From positions 7,653,501-7,717,500 of the forward strand of contig NZ_CP109009.1 in NCBI RefSeq assembly GCF_036226685.1: a stretch of 64,000 nt of DNA. The letters are read 5' to 3'. This document shows, piece by piece, positions 38,136 through 46,735 of the stretch (positions are counted from its first letter, which is position 1; every line of letters begins with the position of its first letter). This stretch comes from Streptomyces sp. NBC_00690 (GTDB taxonomy: Bacteria; Actinomycetota; Actinomycetes; Streptomycetales; Streptomycetaceae). The position numbers and the translations under genes were made by a program. Below the pieces are notes generated by a model. It was not told the origin of the DNA. It saw only the letters and a program-made list of their open reading frames with translations, and did no database searches.

Positions 38136-40028
38136 TCACACGGCGCGGACGAGTGGGTGACCGCGCCACTCCATGCCCGCCGCCTGGGCCCGTTCGCTGG
38201 CGTACGCCTGGAGCAGCGCATCCAGCCGATAGCGGCCTGCTCTCGGCGGATGGAGCAGATGGGCCTCGACCAGGGCGTCGAGCCCCTCTTCCGCCTTGGC
38301 CTCGGAGCATCCGAGCAGCATCGCCACCCTGCCGCTGGAGGTGTATCCGGTTTCGGTGGCCCCCAGGACGGTGAACACCTCGGCCGGGTCGACGCCTGTC
38401 GACGCCGTAGGCCGGAGTCCGTCGTGGTCGGCGTCGAGGCTGGGACGGATCCCGAGGTCGCCGGTGCGCAACTCGTCCAAGAGACGTGGGGCCTGGGTGA
38501 GCCGTCGGGCGAAGTCCCCGATACTCCAGTGGGGGCGTTCCAAAAGCCTGGTCCCGGCGATCCGGATCGCCAGCGGAAGACCCGCGCAGATCCTCAGCAC
38601 CGCTCGGGCGGCTTGTGGCTCGGCTCTGACCACAGCCGGTCCGACGATGCTCCCCAGCAGCTCCAGAGCCCCGGCCTCGTCGAGCGGGGAGAGGAGCAAG
38701 GTGTGCGCGCCCTCCAGATCCGCCAGTCGCCGTCGACTGGTGACCAGCAGTCTGCTTCCCCCGCTGCCGGGTATCAACGGCCTTATCTGCGCAGCGCACT
38801 GTGCGTTGTCGAGTACGACCAGCAGGCGGCGGCCCGAGGTGAGTGACCGGTAGAGGCTCTCCCGCTCGGATTCCTCCGTTGGGATCTCGCCCCGGGGGAC
38901 TCCGAGGTCCGCCAGGAACCGCAGCAGCACCGTACGGCAGGAGAGCGGTCGCGACCCTCCGCCGAGGTTGGCGTAGAGCTGGCCGTGTACCGATCGGTCG
39001 CGCAGGGCGTGGGCCGCGTGCAGGGCCAGCGCGCTCTTGCCGACGCCGCCGCGGCCGGTGACCACTGCGGTGGCCACGGCGCCCGCGGACTGCGCGGAAG
39101 CGGAGAGGGAGCGCTCCAGCCGCGCCAACGGACCGGTGTGCGCGGGCAGCAGGGGCGGGACCGAGGGGAGTTGGGCCGGGCTCGGCCGGCCGGGACCGCT
39201 CCAGGCTGCGGTCGCCGTCGCCACTGCCCGAGGGGCTTGCGGGCGCGCAACTGCCGTGATCGCCGCGCGGGGTCGGTCGTGGGCCGAGAGGATGTGCTGC
39301 TGCACCTCGCACAGGTCCGCGCTCGGTTCGGCGCCGAGCTGTTCGACGAGCAGGACACGGGTGCGCTGGTAGAGGTCCAGGGCCTCCGACTGCCGACCCG
39401 AGCGGAACAACGCCAGCATGAGCTTGCCCACCAGAGCTTCGCGCAAGGGGTACTTTCTGACCAGCCGCCAGAGCTCCGGGACGAGTTCGGCATGCCGCAG
39501 CAGTGCGAGTTCGGTGTCGAAGCGCAGTTCCATGGTCTGTAGCCGTAACTCCTGGAGGTAGCGACCCTCCACGTCACGCAGCGTCCGGGACGGAATGTCT
39601 GCCAACGGCTCCTCGCGCCAGAGAGCGAGGGCCTCGGCCAGTTCGGTGGAGGACCCCTCAAGGTCCCCGCGTTCGGCCAGTTCCGCCGCGCGCCGGCGAT
39701 GGGCCGTGAACTGGCCCAGATCGCTCTCGTGCTCGTCGAGTTCGAGGAGGTATCCGGGTGCCCGGGTGAGGATCCTGGCGGAGGCGTGCTCGCCCAGCGC
39801 CTGCCTCAGACGCATGACATAGGTGCGGACGGTCGCGGCTGCGCTCGGCGGCGGGGCGCCGTCCCAGACGTACTCCGCGATTCGGTCGACCGAGATCACG
39901 CGGTTGGCGTTGAGTAGCAGCGCTGCCATGACCACGCGTTGTCTCGGAGCCGACACGTGGACCTCGCACGCGTTCAACCGGACGGAAAGCGGGCCCAGTA
40001 GCAGGAAGTTCAAGGTATCCCTCTTCAT
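38136..40028 (-). CDS. SARP/AfsR-family transcriptional activator with NB-ARC domain
   Basis: 630 residues from ATG 40028; TTG 40085 would add 19 poorly conserved residues. The N-terminus has the OmpR-like winged helix of SARPs (LLLGPLSVRL, RQRVVMAALLL), then a bacterial transcriptional activation domain (about residues 105-250), and a P-loop ATPase (GRGGVGKSALAL near residue 325, LLVVLDNAQ). It ends after a winged-helix segment without the TPR block of full AfsR, so it is a medium-length family member. It probably activates the PKS cluster. A TTA codon (39546-39548, codon 161) suggests dependence on the bldA tRNA. The methyltransferase gene lies immediately downstream. Confidence 0.93.
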   Translation of the reverse strand: MKRDTLNFLLLGPLSVRLNACEVHVSAPRQRVVMAALLLNANRVISVDRIAEYVWDGAPPPSAAATVRTYVMRLRQALGEHASARILTRAPGYLLELDEHESDLGQFTAHRRRAAELAERGDLEGSSTELAEALALWREEPLADIPSRTLRDVEGRYLQELRLQTMELRFDTELALLRHAELVPELWRLVRKYPLREALVGKLMLALFRSGRQSEALDLYQRTRVLLVEQLGAEPSADLCEVQQHILSAHDRPRAAITAVARPQAPRAVATATAAWSGPGRPSPAQLPSVPPLLPAHTGPLARLERSLSASAQSAGAVATAVVTGRGGVGKSALALHAAHALRDRSVHGQLYANLGGGSRPLSCRTVLLRFLADLGVPRGEIPTEESERESLYRSLTSGRRLLVVLDNAQCAAQIRPLIPGSGGSRLLVTSRRRLADLEGAHTLLLSPLDEAGALELLGSIVGPAVVRAEPQAARAVLRICAGLPLAIRIAGTRLLERPHWSIGDFARRLTQAPRLLDELRTGDLGIRPSLDADHDGLRPTASTGVDPAEVFTVLGATETGYTSSGRVAMLLGCSEAKAEEGLDALVEAHLLHPPRAGRYRLDALLQAYASERAQAAGMEWRGHPLVRAV

Positions 40029-41409
40029 CGCACGACCGGCAATCAACGAAGCCTCCAGCGTCTTTGACGCCCGAGCACTGGTCAATCACATCCCGACATA
40101 TCTAGATGCATCCCTAGAGTTAACTGTTGTGATCACGTTTGGTTTGCGCTGTTCGGTATCGCCACAGCCACTGGGACCAGCCCGTTGGCGCAGGTCCATG
40201 CGGCCGATGAGACCACCGGCCACCGAGCCCGCGGCGGTGTTCGACACGGCCGGCGCGGACAGGGAGCCGCCCGAGTGGCGGGGCCACAAAACAACGCGAT
40301 CTGATGGCCAGGCGGCCACACGGCGGACTGAACGCACTCCGTGGGCGAACGCCTCGGCACCAGACAGCGCTCGGCCTCCGGCGCACCCTCCGGTGCCGCG
40401 TGGTGATGGCCGTCTGGCTCGATCCGGCGTCTGACGTGTGGATGGCCGACGATTCACCTGCCGGTGCCGTGTCCCGTCGTTGTGGGTGTTCCTGGCGATG
40501 TGCACAGGGTCGTGGACATCGGCGAACTCCCCGTACCGGAACCCCCGGTCCCCGCATGCCATGGGCCGTACCAAGCACCGACATTGGATGGTGCGTGTGG
40601 TCCGTCGACCCACTGCCCACGGGGAAGTGGATCGCCAGGGACGCCGAAGGCGCAGGGGCGCAGGTGTGCTCCGATGTGGACTTCCCGCGCACGGTGCCCC
40701 GGACCAGGGCGAGTGAGGGGCCGTGGGTGGCGGGAACCTGTCGGCTCGGTACCCAACAGTCGACGGTTTCGGCCAACTCCGGCACGGCCCAGACATCGCG
40801 AACACAGCACCAGCGGGTGTCGCTACGGGCCGCGCAGACGCATCGGGGTGCGTCGGACGGGTACCCGGCTCGTGGTCGCACGGCAACCGCACGACCAGCG
40901 CGAAACGCGCGGACGGCAGCAGGAGCGCCCACTTGACGCCCTCGGCCGACTCGCAAACGTATACCGCCGGCTGGTTCTCGCAGACCAGTGCCACACGAAC
41001 GCCGTCTTCGCAGGACGCGTACCACGGAGGTCGCTGACGGCGTGCGGCCTTGCCATGCTGTCCTCCTCGCGTCCCCGGTCGATCTTCGGTAGGCGATCCG
41101 ACCGGACAGCTCCTGCTGGGTCGGCGTCAAGATAATCCCATGCGGATGTCTTCGCACCACAGCGATCTCGCCATCCACCCCAGAATTAACTGGAATTAGA
41201 CCTCGGTGGTGTGCAAGGGGGCGTGCGCCGGTGCGCCCTTGCTGACATTCCGAGGGGCATGGCAGGCTGTAATGGGCAGTTCCTCGACTCTCTGACCACC
41301 ACTCTCAGAATTCAGTGATCACCAGCTACTCGAACATCCGGAGCGACATCCGACGTGATCGAGCCATGTGCCGATACCTTGCGGATTGAGAAAGGAACGA
41401 ACGGTCGAC
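40029..41409. other. 1.4-kb intergenic region upstream of divergent regulator and thioesterase genes
   Basis: No gene can be called with confidence. Overlapping open frames exist on both strands, but none resembles a known family over its length. The region must hold the promoters of the SARP gene (-) and of the thioesterase/LuxR pair (+). I see no convincing -10/-35 pair or SARP heptameric repeat by eye. The only protein-like stretch is the possible DUF397-like remnant listed separately. Confidence 0.5.
40880..41056 (-). pseudogene. Possible small DUF397-like gene remnant, frame-disrupted
   Basis: ATG 41056 follows a strong GAGGAGG site and opens MARPHAVSDL. About ten codons on, the protein-like sequence continues in another frame (PWYASCEDGVRVALV, then CESAEGVKWALLLPSARF). 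The pattern loosely resembles DUF397, small proteins usually paired with XRE regulators in streptomycetes. No stop follows in a sensible place. Weak call. Confidence 0.25.
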
Positions 41410-42171
41410 ATGACTTCCCTCTCTCTGGACGGCGACCCCTGGTGCAGTCGCTTCCATTCCTCACCGGCTGCGGACCGGAGGCTGGTCTGTTTTCCGCACG
41501 CGGGCGGCTCGGCGAGCTTCTACTTTCCGGTCTCGGCCGAACTGCACGGCTCGGTCGACCTCGTGGCGGTGCAGTATCCCGGGCGTCAGGACCGCCGCGG
41601 GAAGCGTGGCATCGAGGACTTGCAGATCATGGCGGACCAAGCGTTCGAGGCGCTGCGCCACTGTGACGACCTCCCGCTGACCCTCTTCGGGCACAGCATG
41701 GGCGCGCTGGTGGCCTTCGAGGTGGCCAGGCGCTTCGAAGGCGTGGGCGGGAGGATCGATCACCTCTTCGTCTCCGGCCGCAAGGGGCCGTCCGTGGCAC
41801 GACAGGAACGGGTGGACCTGCTCGGTGATGAGGGGATCGTGGCCGAGATCAGGGCCATGAGCGGTACTGATGCCCGGCTTCTTGAGGATGAGGAACTGCT
41901 GTGCATGGTGCTGCCCTCGCTGCGCAGCGACTACCGGGCGCTGGAGACCTACCGGGCAACCCCCGGCGCCGTGGTGGCGTGTCCGATAACCGCGCTGGTG
42001 GGGGACCAGGACCCTTGGACACCGCTGTCGGAGGCTGAGGCCTGGCGCAACCAGACGACGGCGGCCTTCGACCTCAAGGTGTTTCCTGGCGGTCACTTCT
42101 ATCTGAGCAGTCGCCCGGTCGAGGTGATGGGTGTACTGCGCGACCACTTCGCCGGAGCGCTTGGCGCCTGA
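41410..42171 (+). CDS. Type II thioesterase (proofreading, PKS cluster)
   Basis: 253 residues. ATG 41410 starts just before the conserved N-terminal block. It has the alpha/beta-hydrolase features of TEII enzymes: LVCFPHAGGSASFYFP, FGHSMGALVAFE with nucleophile Ser96, GDQDPWTP with the acidic residue, and FPGGHFYL with the His. Such enzymes release stalled or wrong acyl groups from PKS carrier proteins. It is divergent from the regulator and 17 bp upstream of the small LuxR gene, probably one transcript. Bafilomycin-type clusters carry a TEII near the regulator, as here. Confidence 0.93.
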   Translation: MTSLSLDGDPWCSRFHSSPAADRRLVCFPHAGGSASFYFPVSAELHGSVDLVAVQYPGRQDRRGKRGIEDLQIMADQAFEALRHCDDLPLTLFGHSMGALVAFEVARRFEGVGGRIDHLFVSGRKGPSVARQERVDLLGDEGIVAEIRAMSGTDARLLEDEELLCMVLPSLRSDYRALETYRATPGAVVACPITALVGDQDPWTPLSEAEAWRNQTTAAFDLKVFPGGHFYLSSRPVEVMGVLRDHFAGALGA

Positions 42172-42188
42172 GACCACGGACAAAGGTA

Positions 42189-42557
42189 ATGGGGGTGTTG
42201 GGGTTGGTACTGGTATCCGCATCTGGAGGGGCCCGCTCCGCCGCGAGGCTTTCGCAGTCAGGTGGTACCGGCGACGTCCGTACCGTCGGCGAGGGCAGTC
42301 CCGGCAATGCGGGCGTCAGACGGCTGGCCAAGCTGGACGTCCGCATTCTGGAGGGGGTCGCGGTCGGCACCTCGACCGTCCAGTTGGCGTCCTTGCTGCA
42401 CCTGAGTCGCCAGGGCGTCGAGTACCGCATCGGCTTGATGTTGCGTCAGTTCCAGGTCGCGAACCGTGCCGCCCTGGTCTCCCGCGCGCACTCTCTTGGA
42501 GTGTTGAGCGTCGGGGCATGGCCGCCCCGCGTTCTTCCTGCATTCCTTGAGCAGTAG
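42189..42557 (+). CDS. Small LuxR-type helix-turn-helix regulator
   Basis: 122 residues. The C-terminal half matches a LuxR/NarL DNA-binding domain (TVQLASLLHLSRQGVEYRIG, then NRAALVSRA). The N-terminal 45 residues have no recognisable receiver or ligand domain. It follows the thioesterase gene by 17 bp and is likely transcribed with it, so it may be a second, local regulator of the cluster. DNA-binding target unknown. Confidence 0.75.
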   Translation: MGVLGLVLVSASGGARSAARLSQSGGTGDVRTVGEGSPGNAGVRRLAKLDVRILEGVAVGTSTVQLASLLHLSRQGVEYRIGLMLRQFQVANRAALVSRAHSLGVLSVGAWPPRVLPAFLEQ

Positions 42558-42810
42558 GAAGAGGATGGAGCGACGCATTCCACGCTGTGCTCCGGTGCAA
42601 TTTCTAGCCACTTCGACAATGCTCTCTCACGGTGCTTCGGGTAGATTCTCCCAGACCGAAATATCGTATGGGTATCGCGCCTTGTGGCAGTCCTGATCGC
42701 CGTGCCCGATAAGCCATTCATTTTGAATTATGCTGGCAGCCTGAGTTCTGCTGCACTAGGCTACGTCCACAGCATTCCGTTCTTTCGGAAAACAATTCAC
42801 GGGAGCTGTC

Positions 42811-43773
42811 ATGAGCTTGGGCTACCTGTTCGGCGGCGGAGTCGGGACCGAGCCTCACGGTTTGGAGCTCTACCGGACCTACCCGGTGGTGCGGAGCTGG
42901 TACGAGCAGGTCGCCGAGTGGACAGGGCTGACGGTTGGGCAGATCTTGGAGGAAGACCTCCCGGCCGCCCAAGAGGAGCGCCAGAGCGTCGGCACCGTCC
43001 GCGAGGCGGCCCTCGCCATCGGTGTGCACGACGTACTTGCCACATTCAACCTGCGCCCGGCCGCCATTGGCGGTCTGAGTCTCGGTGCGATGACCGCCAG
43101 TTGCCTGGCCGGCTCCGTGGGGAGGCAGCAACTCTTCGAAATGCTGGCCGGGTCGCGGGACACTCCGGAGCTGCCCGCCGACGCACCCGAGCAGGGGATC
43201 GCCATTGCCTTCGGTGCCCTCGGTGACGGTGCACCCTCCCACCCGGGCGAGGGCGTTCCCGGCATCTACCTGGCCGGAGACTTCGGCCCTACCACCGACG
43301 GCACACAACGCATCCTGATGCTTGCCGGCCATGCCGATGCGCTGAACGGACTTGCCGCCCAGGTCCTGCCGGGAACGGTGGTCCCTCTCCCCGGGCGCAC
43401 CATCGCGGTCCACACCCCCCTGCGTAGGCACTACCGCGACTTCATGGCTCCGCGCATCGACGCCATCCCCTTCGCCGACCCTGAAGTCCCGCTGCTCTCC
43501 TGCCTGGAGCGCAAGATGCTGCGCTCGGGGGACGAGGTCAGGGATCTGTTCCAACGGAACTCGACGGATCCGATCAGCCTGGTCGACGTCTACAGCGGAA
43601 TGAAGGAGCAGGGCGTACAGCTCGGACTGGTGATGGGACCCTCCATCCCGGAGGGGATCCTCGCGTTCCCCTTCCCGGTGGTGCACATCGAGCAGCCGGA
43701 GCACATCGAACAGGCCCTGAGCACCGCTTACGACCTTGGCATAGACCTCACCGGCGCCCCGGCCCTGTCATGA
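42811..43773 (+). CDS. Stand-alone acyltransferase-like protein (malonyl-transferase/FabD fold)
   Basis: 320 residues; ATG 42811 has GGGAG 5 bases upstream. The nucleophile elbow is GGLSLGA (Ser90), and a His in VHTPLRR (His201) fits the AT active-site His. The usual N-terminal GQGSQ is replaced by FGGGVG. It is short and divergent, so the acyl group it transfers cannot be predicted. Its stop overlaps the AMP-ligase start (ATGA), so the two likely act together: the ligase activates an acid and this protein may move or edit the acyl group. It is the first gene of the unassigned acyl-handling operon. Confidence 0.75.
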   Translation: MSLGYLFGGGVGTEPHGLELYRTYPVVRSWYEQVAEWTGLTVGQILEEDLPAAQEERQSVGTVREAALAIGVHDVLATFNLRPAAIGGLSLGAMTASCLAGSVGRQQLFEMLAGSRDTPELPADAPEQGIAIAFGALGDGAPSHPGEGVPGIYLAGDFGPTTDGTQRILMLAGHADALNGLAAQVLPGTVVPLPGRTIAVHTPLRRHYRDFMAPRIDAIPFADPEVPLLSCLERKMLRSGDEVRDLFQRNSTDPISLVDVYSGMKEQGVQLGLVMGPSIPEGILAFPFPVVHIEQPEHIEQALSTAYDLGIDLTGAPALS

Positions 43774-44852
43774 CCGCCGCCGTGACCCGTACTGACCCGG
43801 ATGCCCTGGTCGAGCAATGGCTGGACACCGACCTCGACGAGTGGACCCGCAGGGTCCTTCGGCGACACTTCGACCCGGTCGCCGGGAGCCCCTTCTGGCT
43901 CGGCCGTGCACGGCAGTTGGGCTTCGACCCGCGCGACATCACCCGGTACGACCAGCTCGGAGCCTTCGGTCCGTTCCCGCTCAACCGGCTGCGTGAGGAC
44001 GACCCCGCGGACCTCGTCCCGTTGTCCGTGCCCCGTCCACTCGCCGGCCGGGTCTGGGACACGGGCGGTACCACCGGCACGCCCTGCCGGGTCTTCTACA
44101 CGCCCGACATGCTGTTGCACCGGGCGACCTGGCGCCGCTGGTCCTTCGTCCGGGAGGGCTTCGAGCCGGGCCGGACCTGGTTGCAGGCCACACCGACAGG
44201 GCCGCATCTGATCGGAAACGGCGTACGGGAGGTCTCGGAGCTCCACGCGGGCCTGGTGTACGCGGTGGACATGGACCCGCGGTGGGTCAAGCGCCTCATT
44301 CGGACAGGACGCCTGGCCGAGGTCGGCGACTACACCACTCACCTCGTCGAGCAGATCACCGACGTGCTCCGGCAGGGTCGGGTCCAGTACATCAACACCA
44401 CGCCGGCTCTGTTCCAGGTCCTTCGGCAACGCCACCCCGAGCTGGTCGCCGCTCTCGACGGGGTTCGCTTGAGCGGTACTCAGATCAGCGCGGACATGTA
44501 CCGGACCTTCAGGACCGCCCTACAGGGCGGGATCTGCGGACTGACCTACGGCAACACCTTCGGCAACGCGGCCTGCTTCGACGTGGACCGGGACGGGGAG
44601 TTGATCAGCTACGTACCGAACTACCCGCACGTCACCATGGCGGTGGTGGACAAGGGCGACCGGTCGACACCGGTCGCTCCCGGGGCGGTGGGCCAGGTGC
44701 GGCTCACCGTGCTGCACGAGAACCTCTTCCTCCCCAACATCCTGGAGCGCGACCAGGCACTGTGCCATCGGACCGACCGCTGGCCCAGCGATGGCGTCGC
44801 CAACGTCCGTCCGCTGCAGACGACGAGCTCGGCCCCGGAAGGACTGTACTGA
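43770..44852 (+). CDS. PaaK-like AMP-dependent acid ligase
   Basis: 360 residues. It resembles the phenylacetate-CoA ligase/aryl-acid adenylate group found in natural product clusters: ATP loop DTGGTTGTPCRVFYT, TYGNTFGNAAC, and a C-terminal WPSDGVANVRPL. It should activate a carboxylic acid as acyl-AMP; the acceptor (CoA, carrier protein or reductase partner) is not visible. It overlaps the AT-like gene by 4 bp. Directly after its TGA stop the same frame continues as plausible thioesterase coding sequence without a start codon (see findings). Function in the cluster unknown. Confidence 0.8.
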   Translation: MTAAVTRTDPDALVEQWLDTDLDEWTRRVLRRHFDPVAGSPFWLGRARQLGFDPRDITRYDQLGAFGPFPLNRLREDDPADLVPLSVPRPLAGRVWDTGGTTGTPCRVFYTPDMLLHRATWRRWSFVREGFEPGRTWLQATPTGPHLIGNGVREVSELHAGLVYAVDMDPRWVKRLIRTGRLAEVGDYTTHLVEQITDVLRQGRVQYINTTPALFQVLRQRHPELVAALDGVRLSGTQISADMYRTFRTALQGGICGLTYGNTFGNAACFDVDRDGELISYVPNYPHVTMAVVDKGDRSTPVAPGAVGQVRLTVLHENLFLPNILERDQALCHRTDRWPSDGVANVRPLQTTSSAPEGLY

Positions 44853-44963
44853 CCGGACGAAGAAGCCGGACAGATAGGGCGCTCCCTCCGGGACGTCGAA
44901 CGTCGCGTCAAGGCCCTGTCGAGTGTTCCGGACCGGGAGGGGCTGAGGTTCAGGCCAAGCCTG

Positions 44964-46727
44964 GTGGGGGTGTGCGCGGGCGGCGGCCGGGTGGTGCATT
45001 TGTCCCTTGTCGCAGGTGGGCCGCCGACAGAACACCGGTCTCGACCATCTCACCCTGAATTCTGCCCTGCGCCGCCTCGCGACCGTCCACGCCAAAGCAG
45101 GCGGAACCGAGCCCTTCCGAATGCTCAGGAAACGGGCGAACTGGCCGAGTGGTGCGCCGACGCCGTCACCGAGCGGCACCTGGGCGGCCCCTGCCGGATT
45201 ATCGGGCAGGGGCTCGCGGGACTGGTCGCCGCCGAAGCGGTGCGCATCCTCCAGAACCGGGGAATCGAGATTATCGAACTGCTGCTCATCGGCACCTTTG
45301 ATCCGGTTGCAGGACTCACCGGGGAGACCTCGGCGACCTCACTCGCGGAGGTTGCCGGTCTGCTCGCGGCAGCCTGGGGGGCTCCCGGCCAGCCGGTGAC
45401 GGCTGACGAACTCGCGGGGCAGGACCCGGGCACACAGCTGGACACGGTCACGGCACGGCTGGAGCCCCATGCCCCCATGGACACCCCCGCGCTGCGGCGA
45501 TGGCTGCGGAACACTGCGGAGTGGCGCCGGGCCCTGGCCCGCTCCGCCGCCGCCCACACGCCGCGCCCGCTCTCGGGACCGGCGACGGTGAACATCGTGC
45601 TCGCCGTCCGGGGCGCGGTCCGCGAACCGGGAGGCTTCGACCGCTGGATCGCCTCGCCGCCCCTGGTCCACGAACTCGACCGTGAGCCCTGGGCCCTGAC
45701 CTGCGAGGAGTCCGCTGCGGACCTGGCCCTGCTGACCTCCGCGCCGCCTGTCCCGAGAGACGCCGACTCCCCGTCCCCGGTGATTCCGATCAACCGTCAT
45801 AGAAACGGACGCCGTTCCATCTGGGCGCACAATCTGTACGGCGAAGTCAGCTACGCCATCTACCTTTCCCGCCACCTCGGTTTGCGCAAGCCGGTCATCG
45901 GACTCGAACAGATCGGTGCCGCGTCCCCGGATGTCCCGCCGCGCCTGTACGACAGCGTCGAGGACATGGCCGGGCACTACACCGCCGAACTGCGGACCCA
46001 CTTCGCCGACGAGCCCTTTCTGCTCGGAGGATGCTCCTTCGGCGGAGTTCTCGCCTATGAGATGGCCCGGCAGCTTCAGGAGGCGGGTGAGGAGGTGTCA
46101 CACCTCATCGCCATCGACCCGATCATGCCCGGCACGGAGGCATGGGACAGCGTCGACTGGGGCACAGTGACCGCGCTGGAGGCGGAGGCGTTCTCCCTGG
46201 TCATGCTCGGCAACGCCATGTACCTGCGGTGGGGTGTCGCCCGGCAGATAGACCTCGCCATGCTCACCGGTCTCGATCTCGAAGCGCAGCTCGACGTCGT
46301 CGCCCGCCATATCCACCGGCTCTCGCCCGCCTGCCCCGCCCCTGAGATGATCAGGCGACAGATTCTCGTGCGCCATCGGGTGATGCTGCACAACGGTGAC
46401 CTTCTCCAGACATACCGTCCCCGTCCGCTGAAGCGTCCTATCCCGACCACGCTCTTCCACGCGACCCAGGGATTCCTCGCGCCGGACAACACCAACGGAC
46501 TCCCCGCGGTGCCCAGGACCAGCGGTGACAGGACCAATGGTTTCGCCGGATACGTCGGCGACAGGACCGTGATCCACGACATGGCGGCTGATCACCACAC
46601 CATCGCCCACGACGACAACCTCGCGCGCATCGCCGGCATGCTTGCCCCGCTGCTCGGCCGGGACGGATTTCCGGCGGGCCTCTTCCCGGCCTCGCTCAAC
46701 CCGGCCGGTCCCAAAGGCGCACAGTGA
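44964..46727 (+). CDS. Tandem thioesterase-like protein, first domain degenerate
   Basis: 587 residues if GTG 44964 is used, but protein-like sequence in this frame already begins at 44853 (SLRDVERRVKAL), so the start is doubtful. Two alpha/beta-hydrolase thioesterase-like units are seen. The first (about residues 75-110) has GQGLAG where the GxSxG nucleophile should be. The second is normal for NRPS-type thioesterases (FLLGGCSFGGVLAYEMARQL near 46020; late His in DHHTIAHDD). Between about 45000 and 45120 the frame reads unnaturally, while TE-like strings lie in the other two frames, suggesting base-level damage. No NRPS or PKS module is adjacent, so the substrate is unknown. Confidence 0.65.
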   Translation: MGVCAGGGRVVHLSLVAGGPPTEHRSRPSHPEFCPAPPRDRPRQSRRNRALPNAQETGELAEWCADAVTERHLGGPCRIIGQGLAGLVAAEAVRILQNRGIEIIELLLIGTFDPVAGLTGETSATSLAEVAGLLAAAWGAPGQPVTADELAGQDPGTQLDTVTARLEPHAPMDTPALRRWLRNTAEWRRALARSAAAHTPRPLSGPATVNIVLAVRGAVREPGGFDRWIASPPLVHELDREPWALTCEESAADLALLTSAPPVPRDADSPSPVIPINRHRNGRRSIWAHNLYGEVSYAIYLSRHLGLRKPVIGLEQIGAASPDVPPRLYDSVEDMAGHYTAELRTHFADEPFLLGGCSFGGVLAYEMARQLQEAGEEVSHLIAIDPIMPGTEAWDSVDWGTVTALEAEAFSLVMLGNAMYLRWGVARQIDLAMLTGLDLEAQLDVVARHIHRLSPACPAPEMIRRQILVRHRVMLHNGDLLQTYRPRPLKRPIPTTLFHATQGFLAPDNTNGLPAVPRTSGDRTNGFAGYVGDRTVIHDMAADHHTIAHDDNLARIAGMLAPLLGRDGFPAGLFPASLNPAGPKGAQ

Positions 46728-46735
46728 GAGAAGCC

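Noticed and set aside
40086..40994. Long minus-strand frame in the regulator upstream region
   Set aside because: Only its first 50 or so residues look protein-like and the rest is low-complexity Arg/Pro-rich. Reported only as a weak DUF397-like remnant.
41239..41273. TTGCTG...TGTAAT as a promoter for the thioesterase gene
   Set aside because: The spacing is over 20 bp, too long for a vegetative sigma-factor promoter.
44850..44852. TGA between ligase and thioesterase as a selenocysteine or programmed readthrough codon
   Set aside because: The ligase ends at a plausible family C-terminus, there is no selenoprotein context, and other damage lies just downstream. A lost start or indel is simpler.
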